From Piezodorus guildinii (lineage: Eukaryota; Arthropoda; Insecta; Hemiptera; Pentatomidae), in NCBI GenBank assembly GCA_023052935.1, contig CM041294.1:82384974-82448973 (forward strand): 64,000 nt of DNA, given 5' to 3'. Shown here in pieces: positions 1 to 11,128 of the stretch. Numbering within the stretch: the first letter of the stretch is position 1; every line of letters starts with the position of its first letter. The position numbers and the translations under genes were made by a program. The notes beneath the pieces are model-generated. The model was not told where the DNA came from. It ran no database searches and saw only the letters and a list, made by a program, of their open reading frames with translations.

Positions 1-395
1 AAAATACAGCTCGAAAAACGTAATCATAACCACCCGAAAGCACATTAATTAATCCCTATATCAATAAACACACATAAAAAGTAAATTTTAGTTAAAATAA
101 GCGCGAGCGAAAAAAATACAGCTCGAAAAACCTTATGATAACCACCCGAAATCAAAATAATTAATCCCTATATCAATAAAAAACATTAAAAGTAAATATG
201 AGTTGAAATACGCATGACCGATAAAAGATACAGCTCAAAAAACGTAATCATAACCACCCGAAAGCACATTAATTAATCCCTATATCAATAAAAAACATTA
301 AAATTTAATGCGAGTTAAAATGCACGCGAGCGATAAAAAATACAGCTCGAAAAATTTAATTATAATACTCGAAAACACATTAATTATTCAAAAAA
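1..395. repeat. 112-bp tandem repeat array, about 3.4 units, entering from the left edge
   Basis: The motif TACAGCTC recurs at 5, 117, 229 and 341, an exact 112-bp period. Each unit holds a CATAACCACCCGAAA block, a TTAATCCCTATATCAATAAA block and a GCGAGCG-like block. The last unit decays after about 365. The array probably continues left of the window. No coding signal. Confidence 0.9.
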
Positions 396-640
396 AACTA
401 CCCCTCCCCTCTAAAAAACTCAAAATCAACAACTATCTTAAAACTAAATAGACGATAATTAATTTTTTTTAAATATTAGCTAGTAAAAAACAGAACTTGA
501 TATCAAATATCTAAGAGACCCAAAAAAAATATCAATTATTATATGCCAAAATTATTAAAAAAGTCATAATGTCAATTAAACTAATTATTTTTCAATAAAT
601 AAATAAATAAAACGGAATATTTAAGGCTAGAAGTGAAGAA

Positions 641-808
641 AAAGGTGACATTTGACTTGGAAAAGGTAACATTTGAAATGGAAAAGGTGACATTTGACTT
701 GGAAAAGGTGACATTTGAAATGGAAAGGGTTACATTTGACTTGGAAAAGGTTACATTTGACTTGGAAAAAGTTACATTTGACTTGGAAAAGGTTACAATT
801 GACTTGGA
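641..808. repeat. 21-bp minisatellite, 8 units, open on both strands
   Basis: Eight 21-bp units of the form AAGGTGACATTTGACTTGGAA. Because 21 is divisible by 3, the plus strand reads as a KVTFDLE/KVTFEME heptad within an ATG-started frame at 633-938. The minus strand reads as a FSKSNVT repeat within 581-961. Units alternate DLE and EME. Open frames on both strands are what a frame-preserving minisatellite produces, so I do not call a gene. A small repeat protein cannot be excluded. Confidence 0.85.
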
Positions 809-1443
809 AATGCTATATTTATATCTTGGACATAAATATATATTTAAAAATATTCCCATACAAATTACTTCAGGGAAGCTGGCTGCAAAGCTAGCCTCCG
901 ATGGCTGTTCCGAGCTCTCATATATTTCAACTTTATAGTCTCCACTAACGAATGTTGACAACCAAAAATATAAATATATATCCTTTTTTCATAAATCAAG
1001 ATATGCTATATTTTCAACAGTTTGAATCATTTTTTTTCCATGCCCTAGAAGGATATCTATTCGTTGTAAACTCTAAGACTCTCCTTAAACTAGTTTAGAA
1101 ATAAATCAAAATAAACTGTGTTGTCTTAATTCAATAATTATCTTATATCAATCTATTTGATCAGTAATTCCAAACATGTGGTCCGTACACCACCATCATT
1201 AGGAAAATAATTTTAAATGTACTTGACGTGAAATATTTGTGAAGCCTTGGGTTTTAATAAAAATCACACGCTCTGGTGTATGATGTGATGAAATTGCTAG
1301 TTATTTCTGGCAGGTGACTGTTAGTGTATAGTCACAATCTTAAAACTGGTCATTTTATAACATTTAGATAATATTGAGCTTAAAGGATAGGTGTAACTTC
1401 TTTGTATTTGAAAAAATACCTATCTTGTATAAGTTTTAAATTT
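809..1443. other. Unassigned AT-rich sequence
   Basis: No open frame, repeat or RNA feature recognised. Confidence 0.5.
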
Positions 1444-1454
1444 AAGTTTATTTT

Positions 1455-2009
1455 CACTTGGAACCCTCATACAAGACTGAAACGACAAGAAACTGCACGA
1501 CGTTTTCGACTACTTCAACACTTACTAGACAAACGTTCTAAACTTCTATTAAACTACAAAAGACTCATCTACATGACTATCATAAGGCCGATATGGTCTT
1601 ACAGAGTAGAGCTTTGGGGTCTACTAAACCATCGAATTTTTCCCGTATCCAATCCCTACAATCCAAAATCCTTCGTGAAATCATCAATGCTCCTTACTTT
1701 GTCACGAATAAACTCATCCATAAAGACCTTAATGTTCCGTATGTTGCTGATTCGGCTTGATCTAGATACCATTCCATTCATGAATCTGTTCCCACCTTAA
1801 TCCTCTAGTTTCAATCCTTTCTTCCTCTTCAATTCCTGACAATCCTGCGAGACACAAGGAGATGGCCCCGAGACCTTCTAGTGTAGAATATTTTTAGAGT
1901 GCATCCATTGGGAAGCTTCTCTACATGTGTTTCATGAGCTTTTATATTTCATCCAAATTTACTTGTATTCCATTATACAGTTATAAATTCCAATAAATAA
2001 ATAAATAAA
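1455..2009 (+). mobile_element. 5'-truncated Jockey-type LINE tail (Jky-1 copy)
   Basis: The translated sequence matches the C-terminal RT region of the other Jky-1 copies in the window: an NPHTRLKRQETARR block, a LLDKRSKL block, an IRPIW block and the terminal RWPRDLL, all broken by frameshifts. The 3' end is AATAAATAAATAAA. An 11-bp TSD AAGTTTATTTT flanks it (1444-1454 and 2010-2020), so it inserted by target-primed reverse transcription as a 555-bp fragment. Non-functional. Confidence 0.9.
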
Positions 2010-2020
2010 AAGTTTATTTT

Positions 2021-2589
2021 GGTTTATTATTTTTAATAATAAACCTTTGTAATAGACCAAAAAAAAAAAAAAATTACCCCCTCTCTCTCGAAATTCGAGG
2101 GCATGCGTTTCAAGATACGTAGAACCCGAATAACGATTTAAAAAAAAAAAAGTTTGTCCGATGTCCGCGGCATTTCTCTGAAACTACTGGACCTACTTTT
2201 TTGAAATTCGCCACGAAAATACTAGGGTATGCAACGATGATCCTAACACTTAAGCGTTGAAATCAGCTAGTTATTTTTTTAAATGGTGGCCGATTAAAAG
2301 TTATTTTTATTCAATAACTCAGTTATTTTTGAAGATTGAAAAAAAGTGTTGGGTGTTTTTTTAACCAAAATAACGCAAATGGGCCATTATCAGCAAAACT
2401 TACAATCGGGTGCGTCTTTCTTGAAAATTTCAAAAGTTGAATTTTCGGTCCATTCTTTTCTTTTTTTGTGTCCCTATATATGAAATCTGATCTGATGCAG
2501 CACTCAGCAGAGCTTGATTGGGTGTAATAATAAAAATAATTAATTACATTATTAATTAATTAAAATAATTATTATTCCAGAAATCAGAA
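2021..2589. repeat. MR2-like interspersed repeat and AT-rich sequence
   Basis: 2150-2400 shares a CTACTGGA...TTTGAAATT...CACGAAAATAC block and a GGCCGATTAAAAGT...AACTCAGTT...TTAACCAAAAT block with 61800-61930 and 60385-60480. Family unknown, no coding capacity. Confidence 0.55.
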
Positions 2590-3480
2590 AGTGAGCTAAT
2601 GACGATCTAGTGGTGAGTCAATGATGAGTCGGTGAGCCAATGATTTTCGGAAAGATCACCCGAAGGTTTTTGAACGTCTAAAAGAGCTAAGACAGTCCTC
2701 GCCTCTTCCATTTGTTAAATATTTTAAAAAGTTCGCTTCTATTTGCGATCAGCAACCAATTGAGTACGATAAAGTGAGAACCAGAATATTTCTTAATACC
2801 AGAGCAGTAGGTTCAAAGGAAAAAAAAAAACATCCGTTTCATCATTGGTGCATCTGTGGGCTGCGCTAATGACGGGTACGTCAATGACGCATGAAGGTTT
2901 TCCAAAAGGTTTTCTCTCCAAAAAAAAGTATCAAAATAAAGAAGTACATCAGTCTACTGAGTAAGCTGAACCCTATCACGGAAAAATAGAAAATTAGTCA
3001 ATTAAAAATAACTAGCAGAGGTAGAATGGGTGCGACAATGACGGACAATAAAAATACTCTCACTCACTAGCGTACGTCTTCCCTCCCTGCCACCGTGAAA
3101 GACACAGAAGGCGGTTATAAATCTCTTGGTCGGCTTGCCGAAAGTGTAACGGCTTTTGCGAGCCTTTTCCCGCCTCTTTATGGCTTGAAGGGAGATCACG
3201 GCGCCAAAAACCGTTTGGGGTGCGCCAATGACGCAAAATCCCTTGGACATTTCAATTTTATTTATTTGAAACGGATATAACCGTTTTCTGAACCTGTAAT
3301 TCTGTATTCTGAAACTATAGAGTGTATGTATGAACGCAATGGACCAATCCAGTAAATTCTTTCCAGCACCTTGACTGGGTACCACGTTGAAGTTGGCAAA
3401 CTCTGATTTGGACAGGGTGAGCCAATGATTTTTCGGACATTTATTCAAAATTTTCATAGAGGATTGATTCATTTATTTGA
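2590..3480. other. Block with a recurring GTGMGCCAATGAYG motif
   Basis: Variants of GTGAGCCAATGACG occur near 2591, 2613, 2632, 2862, 2878, 3031, 3221 and 3417, and once inverted near 2840. A 156-codon minus frame (3002-3472) and a 61-codon plus frame overlap here, but neither shows a family I recognise. The block is slightly more GC-rich than its surroundings. Possibly a decayed transposon or minisatellite. Confidence 0.4.
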
Positions 3481-3599
3481 GCTTATGAATGTGCGACAAG
3501 TTGAGCAGAAAAATGTCTAACAGAAAAGAAAACAAAACTTGGAAAACAACCAGTTTCATTACGAGGGAAATCATTTGGACAGCGTTTGTACGTTTCGTT

Positions 3600-3696
3600 G
3601 AGAATGACCCAAATAATAATAAAAAAAAGTGATAAAAAAGAAAAGAATTTTTTTTTTAATTTTACCAATAAATACGCCCATAACCCAGTTATTTTT
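3600..3696. repeat. MR2 repeat, left part, interrupted by a Jockey insertion
   Basis: Contains AATTTTACCAATAAATACGCCCATAACCCAGTTATTTTT. The matching right part resumes at 4761 after the insertion. Confidence 0.6.
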
Positions 3697-4760
3697 TTTT
3701 AATTTATTTTTTTTTTTTAAATTTATTTATAGTAATTTACAACTGTACTAAAGAATACAATAAGTAAATATGTAGAATGAACATAAAAAGTCATGAAAAT
3801 GTCTTGAGAAAGAACCACCCAGTGGTAGCACTTCACTAACTATTTTAATACAGTAGGTCCCGAGGCCACCTTCTTTTCAGTCGCCTTGGAGGGTTATCAG
3901 GGATATCTGAGGAAGATAAATTACGGAAAAGTGGGTTTGTATGTGCAGGGAGTTTAGAATGGAAAGAGGAGTATCTATCACGGGCTATGTCTGCAACAAA
4001 TGGGATGATTAGGTCATTATGGAGGATTTGATTTATGACAAAATAAGGAGCATTCAGGATTTTGCAAAGGATTTTGGATTGTAAGGACTGGATGCGGGAG
4101 GAATTAGATGGTTTCGTAGAGCCCCAAAGCTCGATTCCATATGTCCAAATAGGTCTGATAATTGTGATGTAGATGAGTCTTTTGTAATGTACTGGAAGTT
4201 TTGAGCGTTTGTCTAGTAAGTGTTGTAGTAATCGATATCTTCGAGCAGTTTCTTGTCGTTTCAGTCTTGTGTGAGGATTCCAAGTAAAGCGCTTGTTAAG
4301 ATGGAGACCTGGGTATCGGATTTGTTCTACAGAAGTAAGGGAAATGTTATTAAAGGATACTGGGGGGCAGGAAGTCATCGGTTTGCGACGAAGGGTAAAG
4401 GTGATTTGGTGGGATTTGTTGGGATTTATTTTAATCCTCCAATTTTGACACCATTCTTCAATGGCTTTGATGTGGGACTGAAGGGTTTGGGATGCAGTAG
4501 TTGGATCATTATGGACTGATAAGACACACGTGTCATCAGCATAAGTATTGAGGACAGTGCGAGGATGGAGTGGAATGTCAGCTGTATAAAGGGAGTAGAG
4601 GATAGGACCTAAGATACTACCTTGAGGCACTCCAGCAGATAGGGAAAATGTGGATGAGTAGGAAAAGTTGTGGTTTACCTTAAAGGTTCTGTCAGTAAGG
4701 TAGGAACGCATTAATAGGAAATATGTAGGGGCGAGGAATTGACGGAGTTTGTAAAGCAGT
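3697..4760 (-). mobile_element. 5'-truncated Jockey LINE (Jky-1), 1064 bp, with 13-bp TSD
   Basis: The minus strand carries a 288-codon open frame (3845-4711) covering the distal RT domain. It shows SAGVPQGSILGP (RT motif with PQGS), NTYADDTCVLS (catalytic YADD), the thumb-like NPHTRLKRQETARRYRLLQ block and the terminal RRLKRRWPRDLLY. Endonuclease, ORF1 and the first half of RT are missing. The 3' UTR ends in A/T tail sequence at 3697-3725. The TSD CCCAGTTATTTTT is at 3684-3696 and 4761-4773. Close identity to the 39-kb copy indicates a recently active family. It cannot move on its own. Confidence 0.93.
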
Positions 4761-5077
4761 CCCAGTTATTTTTAGATAGAGAAAAATATGTATATACTTT
4801 TAGGATCGCTAAATGGCGGTAAACAAAACAAACAAAAACAAAAAAGGAAAAACAAAGGAAATTGAAATCTTGCCTTTATATACACTTGTAAACCTGTTAT
4901 TTTTAATTATACAAAATAATTAGTGTTTTTTAACCAAAAAGAAAATAGCGAATAATTATAAAAAAAGAAAAAAGCAAAGACATAAAAATTGAACTTTCAC
5001 CTATAAATACCTTCATAAGTCTGTTATTATCGAAGATAGAGAAACATTTTATCAGAGTTTTAGAATCAATAGAGCGC

Positions 5078-5110
<33 letters not shown>
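4761..5110. repeat. MR2 repeat, right part
   Basis: Tandem-like AT-rich repeat built from CCTGTTATTTTT..AGATAGAGAAAAATATG..TTTTAGAATC..AATAATTATAAAAAAAGAAAA, also present at 60385-60830 and 63690-63920. Ends in a poly(A) run near 5083-5109. Confidence 0.55.
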
Positions 5111-5112
<2 letters not shown>

Positions 5113-5604
5113 GATCCATATGTTTCTACTAAATGAAAAAAAGAATCATAATAAAAATAGGATAATTATAAGAATACAATTTGATAATAAATAATTAGTT
5201 GGTTGATGTTAATGTGTAGAGTATATACGTCACTTTATATGAAGTCCATTATTATAAACAACCAAATAGATTTTTTTTTTTTTTTCGTTAAGTTACTACT
5301 GACTCTGCCGTACCTAACTGCAACGAAAGAACAAAGCTACCTTGGCAACTTACTAGGAGAGGTTTATTCAAATACGCAATTCGTATACCAGAGAAGCTCT
5401 CATGGTGTACCAGGCGACGTGAGAAACCTTCTGTTCTTAACCAAAGCATTCGAAATCGTCTAATATTATTCATCTGACTTTATTAAAACGACTTCTAAAT
5501 AATACTAACCATAAAGTGGTTAAAAAAATCTCTACTTACCCTTACTGAAACTTTAATTGTATCAACACGACTGTAAATTTCATTAAATTAATAAAAATAA
5601 AAGA
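5111..5604. other. Unassigned; one GC-richer block at 5280-5460
   Basis: The 180-bp block is open on both strands (5203-5463 plus, 5288-5473 minus). I recognise no domain and see no splice signals that make it an exon. Confidence 0.35.
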
Positions 5605-5690
5605 AAACTGATGCGCACAACACGCCACTTTAACATATAATTTAAGAACTTTTAAATAAAGATAGAGTTAAAAAAAATTAAAGAAATACA
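5605..5690 (-). repeat. MR1 repeat, terminal fragment
   Basis: CTGATGCGCACAACACGCCACTTT matches the reversed MR1 terminus (CTGGTGCGGACAACACACGACTTTCACTT) seen near 43896. Confidence 0.5.
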
Positions 5691-5939
5691 TTCAGTTTCG
5701 TTGGAAAGTTATGTTTTGAATAAAATAATATTAATGATCGAATCACACGATAGACAATTACACAGGCATTCCAAAAGTAATCATATTATATTCACCACAA
5801 ATATAACACATTTCATTTATCGACCCATCACCATCCAAATCAACTCGTTTCTTCCCTTTCTTCCTCCCTGTTGTCAGGGCGACCGCAAAGAAGACATAAA
5901 ATAATAGAGCCACCTGCGGGTTTGAACTCGGTGAAATTA

Positions 5940-6270
5940 TTATGTACAAGATCTATAAGTTTTTGTACTATTTGTCACTTAGACAACTTCGTATATAATA
6001 TATATCTTTAAATCTTTAGCTTTCCAACAGTATTTTATAGTGACTCTTCTGATTCATCGATTTTGTTGAAACGGTTTCAGTAATTTGTGAGGTATATACG
6101 ATTCTAAATTATAAAAAAAATAAGTTTTCGAACTTGACTGACCACACACTTTATGAAGGACTTGGTCATTTGGATTTAGAGGAGCCTAAAACGGGCATTT
6201 CTGGGGAAAACTTGCGATTCGAAAATTATTACGATCGCATTACTTTCCCTTACATATATACGTAAATGAA
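5940..6270 (-). repeat. MR1 repeat fragment
   Basis: Shares AAAACGGGCATTT, GGACTTGGTCATTTGGA, TTCGAAAATT..ACGATCGCA..ACTTTCCCTTA with other MR1 copies, in reverse orientation. Confidence 0.7.
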
Positions 6271-8580
6271 ATAAATAAATAAATCCTTTCCCTAAAAATT
6301 GAGGCTCCAAGTTTGTGCTGCAAGAACTTAAAAAGATCCGCAGTCCGTTCATTGTAGCTGATTACTCAAGGAAAAATAAATCCTCGAAATCTAGCCCAGT
6401 ATTAGTATAGATATAAAATATTAATTTTTTAAAAATTTAAAGTATGCTAAATCAATACTTCATAAATAAAATAGCTTATATGAGTTTAAAAAAATCCTTA
6501 TCAGGCGATAAAATATTATGTTATGCTCTAATCCGAAGTGATAAGGAAAGTTGTTTGAATGATTCACACATCATTAAATAGAACTATCTAGACGTAATAA
6601 GCCATTGGATATTAATTTATAGGATTTTTTTTTATCTATCATCTAAAACTCTGGGCTGTATATTTTTTATGTTCTTTTTATTTATAATTTTAAAGGTTTA
6701 GTGAGCATAAATGATTTGAACAGGCAACATTTTCCGGCCACCAGCTTCCAGACGGGAAGCATCTTTATTTAACTCCATTACGTAATGGTATATAAGATAT
6801 TTTTGGTATTAATTTATTCGTAAGGTAGAAAAAGTATAACTATACAATATTGTTGTTGTTTTTTTGTTTTATCGTCGCGGTTTACTGATTCTAAAGCTCA
6901 GTACAATTTTTCATAGAAAGTAATGCTTTTGTCTACATTACGCTGTTTGGCAGATACCATCACAAATATTATCGAATGAGATGAAAAAAACAAAACAAGA
7001 TGATCAAATTTATGTTACAAGAACATAAGTTAAATTTTATCAGCAGCTTATAGATTTCAGAACAAATAGCAGTAACAAATTTGGTATTCATAAATTCGTA
7101 AGACGGACAGACGAATTTATTTTTACTGGTTATTCTGGTTCTACATATCGTAAGGCTGATATTTTGAAAGGATTAGTTTTTTAATATTTTTGTTTATTAT
7201 TTATTGAAAAAAAAAACAGATGCATTTACACTATGTTTTTTTTTTCATTTTTAACTATGGTGTTTTCTGAAAATTCCTGTTTCCAGAACACATTAAAATA
7301 TTTCTCCATCTTCAAACGGAAGACGGCGGAGATACGGATATTTTTATTAGTCATTCTGGGTCTACGTAACTTGAAATGTAAGGTCTCCAATGTTAAGAAA
7401 ATTTTTGGTCGATTACAAAGGTTCATTATTGGAAATAAAATACCAAAGGTTAAAAGAAGATAGCGCTGTAGTAAAGTCAATGACTACAAGTTGCCAGGCA
7501 TGACATAGACATACCTTATAAACATTCAACAAGTAAAGAAGTGTCAAAAAGTAGGCCGTATTAAATGATTGATCAAGTTTTTGTGGTTTTATTTTCTCTT
7601 AACAGATTTCATATATTACTTGATATTACTTATTACTTAGGTTTCATTGCGTAGCAAAGTATGTAGTTACACCGATCGTGAAAGTATTGGCCAATCTTTG
7701 GATCTATAGGTTAAATAATTTCGACATGACATTCCATCAAAATGACAAGTATCAATCAATATGGCAGTGGCGAAGGTGACTCAATCTATTGTAGCCTTTG
7801 ATGGCTTCATATCCTTTGTAACGGTTAGTATGCGAGAAGTATCTATTGTATAATATTTGATATACGGTGTGAGGGAAAGTTAAATACATTATAAAATATA
7901 AATATGCATCATTATTCAGTTAGGTCTATCGTTTAAGAGTGTATTAATAGCTTAATTAGAATATAAAATAAATAAACGGGAATCGCATGGGGAATGCATC
8001 CAGCGGCATAGGAGTCACCTTTCGTGTAGTGGCTAGACCTTTCGTGCCCAAAGCATAGAATTGTTTGTTTTGTTTTATTTATTTAACGCCTTTAATATAT
8101 CCCAACTAGTAACTATTTAAATCTAAAAAGACATGAAAATGAAATATTTGTATAAATTAATTTAAAACATCCTGGCCTTAAACTTTAAGCTTTTTAAAAC
8201 AACCAATACTAGAAACGACTTCATTCACAGAATAATTTTTTTTTTAATAATAATATTTATTTATTAAGATATATTACATTTGTTTCTATATGAACATTAG
8301 TAACAGTGATATGAGATCACATACAGAATAATTTAAAAATAAATAAATAAATATATTAAAAAAAAAGAAAAGTGATTGAGACAATGATTTCCAATATTTA
8401 CTGCATTACTTTTAAGAAATTTGAAAAGAATCTCAAAATTCTCTTCTTAATTCTTTACTAATCCAATTTGCTTGATTATTTTTGCATTGATATTTTTTTT
8501 TAAATTTCTTTATTTCCAGATCGGCTGCTTGAGCCATACATGGTTTTTTTTTTTTAACATAAATGAATTGGATTGATAGA
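6271..8580. other. Unassigned AT-rich sequence
   Basis: No convincing gene. The 76- and 84-codon frames at 7226-7480 lie on opposite strands of the same DNA and resemble nothing known to me. A diverged direct duplication of about 50 bp (7110-7160 and 7340-7390, TTATTCTGGTTCTACATA-like) is present. Confidence 0.45.
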
Positions 8581-8640
8581 AATAATCAGGAGTAAGTCGT
8601 GTTTAAATTGTCCGACGTTTCAGCTTCGATTTTATGAGTA
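8581..8640 (-). repeat. Short fragment sharing CCGACGTTTC with the foldback element
   Basis: CAGGAGTAAGTCGTGTTTAAATTGTCCGACGTTTC resembles 48476-48533 and the left arm of the foldback element at 15853. The reversed GAAACGTCGG is typical of hammerhead-bearing Penelope-like element ends. Confidence 0.4.
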
Positions 8641-8679
8641 TTTGAAGAAATACCTATCTTGTATTATTTTTTAATTTTA

Positions 8680-8968
8680 GTTTGTTTGTTTGCTTGACGT
8701 CACTTCATGCTACGTTGGCTAATTGGATGATGCTACAGTTAATTAAAAAATTCTAAATTTTTCCTATCCAGATTTTATTAGGAAAGGGATATTTAATGAG
8801 CACCTGACATCGCACAGGCTCAGGACCACCTTTTAACGTCCCCTCCGAAGGATGGCATAACTAAGAATTTTTTACTCCCATTAAAAAATCCTAGGCCATC
8901 TGCGGGTTTGAACCGGTGACCTTGGGCGTAGGAGGCTGTTATGCTAACCACCCAGCTACAGATAACCC
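8680..8968 (-). mobile_element. SINE-A, near full length
   Basis: In reverse complement: a tRNA-like head with B box, then body blocks CCTAGGATTTTTTAATGGGAG, ACGTTAAAAGGTGGTC, CTGTGCGATGTCAGGT, GATCCCTATCCTAATTAAA, and an AAACAAACAAAC tail. Non-coding; the presumed transcript is Pol III-derived. Confidence 0.9.
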
Positions 8969-8977
8969 AACAACTTA

Positions 8978-9422
8978 AGGCAGCGCGACACGGTGAAAAA
9001 ACAGGTATGTGTAGGTGAGGTGAAAGGTTTGTGAGAGTTTAGGAAAGTAGCAGGAGGCTTATTTTAAAAAATAAATTAGGATAATGACATCAAATATTGC
9101 TTTTTGAATAATTCTATAATATCGTTGAATATATTTTTTTTTTTTTTTTAACTGAATGCTAAAGTTATATCAAAACAATCAAGTGTAATATACACATCAT
9201 AAAAACATTTTTTTCTTTTTTTAATGTAGAAACTAGACATTATTCATAATAAAAGTAAATAAAAATAAATGATAAAAGTAATATAGAAATTCGGTAATTG
9301 AATATTTATTATAATATGTTGAAAGTATGTGAGAGTATATGATAATTCACTCTCGCCAAATATCACGAATTTTACCTCACCTACACCTACCTGCATTCTC
9401 ACTGTGTAGCTCTGCCTTTAGA
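8978..9422. mobile_element. MITE-like element with about 60-bp terminal inverted repeats
   Basis: The left end AAGGCAGCGCGACACGGTGA is mirrored at the right end by the complement of AAGGCAGAGCTACACAGTGA. The inversion continues through CAGGTATGTGTAGGTGAGGT / CAGGTAGGTGTAGGTGAGGT. The interior is AT-rich and non-coding. Superfamily not determined; flanks TAA/TTA are too weak to call a TSD. Confidence 0.7.
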
Positions 9423-9645
9423 GTTAGAACACGGCAAATGGCCCTAGGATTTTTTAAAGGGAGTAAAAAATTAATTGTTATGCCGTCGCTCAGAGGGGAC
9501 GTTAAAAGGTGGCCTGTGCGATGTCAGGTACTCGTTAAAGATCCCTATCTAAATAAAACTTAGGCAAAATTTAGAACTCCCACTGTACCATAGCTACACG
9601 GGCCAAAGTACTATTGACTGACGCTAAATGAATTAGCAAACAATC
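9423..9645 (+). mobile_element. SINE-A, head truncated
   Basis: Starts within the decayed B-box region and continues through the body to the 3' CACTGTACCATAGCTAC...GACGCTAAATGAATTAGCAAAC end. Confidence 0.8.
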
Positions 9646-10065
9646 TAACGGGATATTATACATCTATCTTAATATTCTTCATTGCATAAATCAAATTAAA
9701 CTGGGACAAATATTGCTTTTTTTTTTTTCCTTCATATAGTATTGCATTCATATTTACCCAAGTTTTGCAATTATAATCTTAAAATATAATGAAACTTGGG
9801 AAGACAACCTGCATGAAAATAAAATCCTAACTTGACATGAATACTATGAGTTTAAACAAAACTATTGAAGCCGATTTGAAAAAAAAATTGTAAAAAGATG
9901 CTAAATGTATGACACCAAGTGCCGTTTCTAGTGAGTAAATTTTGATGAAAACGTTGCATTACCATCTGAAGCATATCCCTATCTTAAATATGCAATTTAA
10001 TTTCAATATGATTTTTCGCTTTTGTCCTAGACTTATTACAATCTCGCATTTAATAGTTACATTGC
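9646..10065. other. Unassigned AT-rich sequence
   Basis: No feature recognised. Confidence 0.5.
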
Positions 10066-10309
10066 TAATCGACTAATGCTAGGATGGGAGTTCTGAATTG
10101 TACCAATCCAAATTTAATCAGGATTGGTATCTTTAACGAGTACCTCACATCGTACAGGCATAGGAACACCATGTTATGCCATCTACTAAGGACGGCATAA
10201 TCAAGGATTGCTTACTCCGTTTAAAAAATCCTAGAGCAACTGCCAGGTTCGAACCCGCGACCATGGGCCTAGAAGGCTGTTATACAAGCATCAACACCAC
10301 AAGTGACCC
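10066..10309 (-). mobile_element. SINE-A, diverged
   Basis: Antisense copy retaining the B box (GGTTCGAACCC as read on plus), the AAAAAATCCTAG block and the GGATTGGTATCTTTAACGAGTACCT block. Its 3' tail is lost. Confidence 0.85.
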
Positions 10310-10329
10310 CTCCAGGACTCACCTCATTA

Positions 10330-10440
10330 GGTCATTAGGAAACCTCAAATTCGAAAATTTAATTGATCGCAATGCTTTCCTTTATTATATATTTCATAAA
10401 TAGGTAACTGAAAGTAAAATAACTTTAAAAAAAATTAATA
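10330..10440 (-). repeat. MR1 repeat, terminal fragment
   Basis: AAATTCGAAAATTTAATTGATCGCAATGCTTTCC...GTAACTGAAAGTAAAAT matches the MR1 end in reverse. Confidence 0.65.
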
Positions 10441-10671
10441 AATGGGATATTAAACCCCCATTACTCGATTATTTAAATATCCAAAATTTGATCACCGACA
10501 GATTTCAAGGTACATAATAATACGTTAAACATTATATAAATGATGTCCTTTCGTAGATAGATGGATTTTTAATGACAGGAAATTGACCAAAGCGAAATCC
10601 GATATTGAGCCTTAATAGCTAAGACATGCTACCCTAGCAGGTATCTTAACGACATAAGACCTAAATGTTTT

Positions 10672-10674
<3 letters not shown>

Positions 10675-10727
<53 letters not shown>
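10675..10727. repeat. (TA)n microsatellite
   Basis: Uninterrupted TA dinucleotides. Confidence 0.98.
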
Positions 10728-10734
<7 letters not shown>

Positions 10735-11128
10735 GGGCATTATATAAAGACAACAAGAATTGAAATAAAACTTCAATTTGTGTTTTGACAGCAATAGTGA
10801 TTGTAACATAAATACAGTAAGGGTTAATAAATTGTCGTTCAATTCTTTTACGAATTTATTTTATTTTAAAGGCCTATTAAATAACTTATCGTTAGTCTTG
10901 AAAAAACGTCAAAGAACTAAATTCGATTTCCATGGGAAAGATATGTTTTAGATTGAATGATATAAAAATATAATATTGTTATCTCATAAGTTTATGCCCT
11001 ATTTGTCACTTTTCATTACCTTCCACAACTTTTTATAGAAGATACAATTTTATTATAGAATCCTCAACTAGATAACGTTATATTATATATAACATATAAT
11101 CTTATGTAAAAAAAAAATAAATAAATAA
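10728..11128. other. Unassigned AT-rich sequence
   Basis: No feature recognised. It ends in an AAAAAATAAATAAATAAA stretch that abuts the next LINE. Confidence 0.5.

Noticed and set aside
1..395. CRISPR array from regularly spaced repeats
   Set aside because: Eukaryotic context; the units are contiguous 112-bp repeats without unique spacers.
581..961. 126-codon minus frame and 101-codon plus frame over the 21-bp repeats
   Set aside because: Both frames are opened by a repeat unit divisible by three; flanking codons show no domain.
3002..3472. 156-codon minus frame as a host gene
   Set aside because: No recognisable domain, overlaps the CAATGA motif cluster, and a plus frame lies opposite; not enough to call a gene.
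10612..10842. 76-codon frame across the (TA)n array
   Set aside because: YIYIYI run from a microsatellite.
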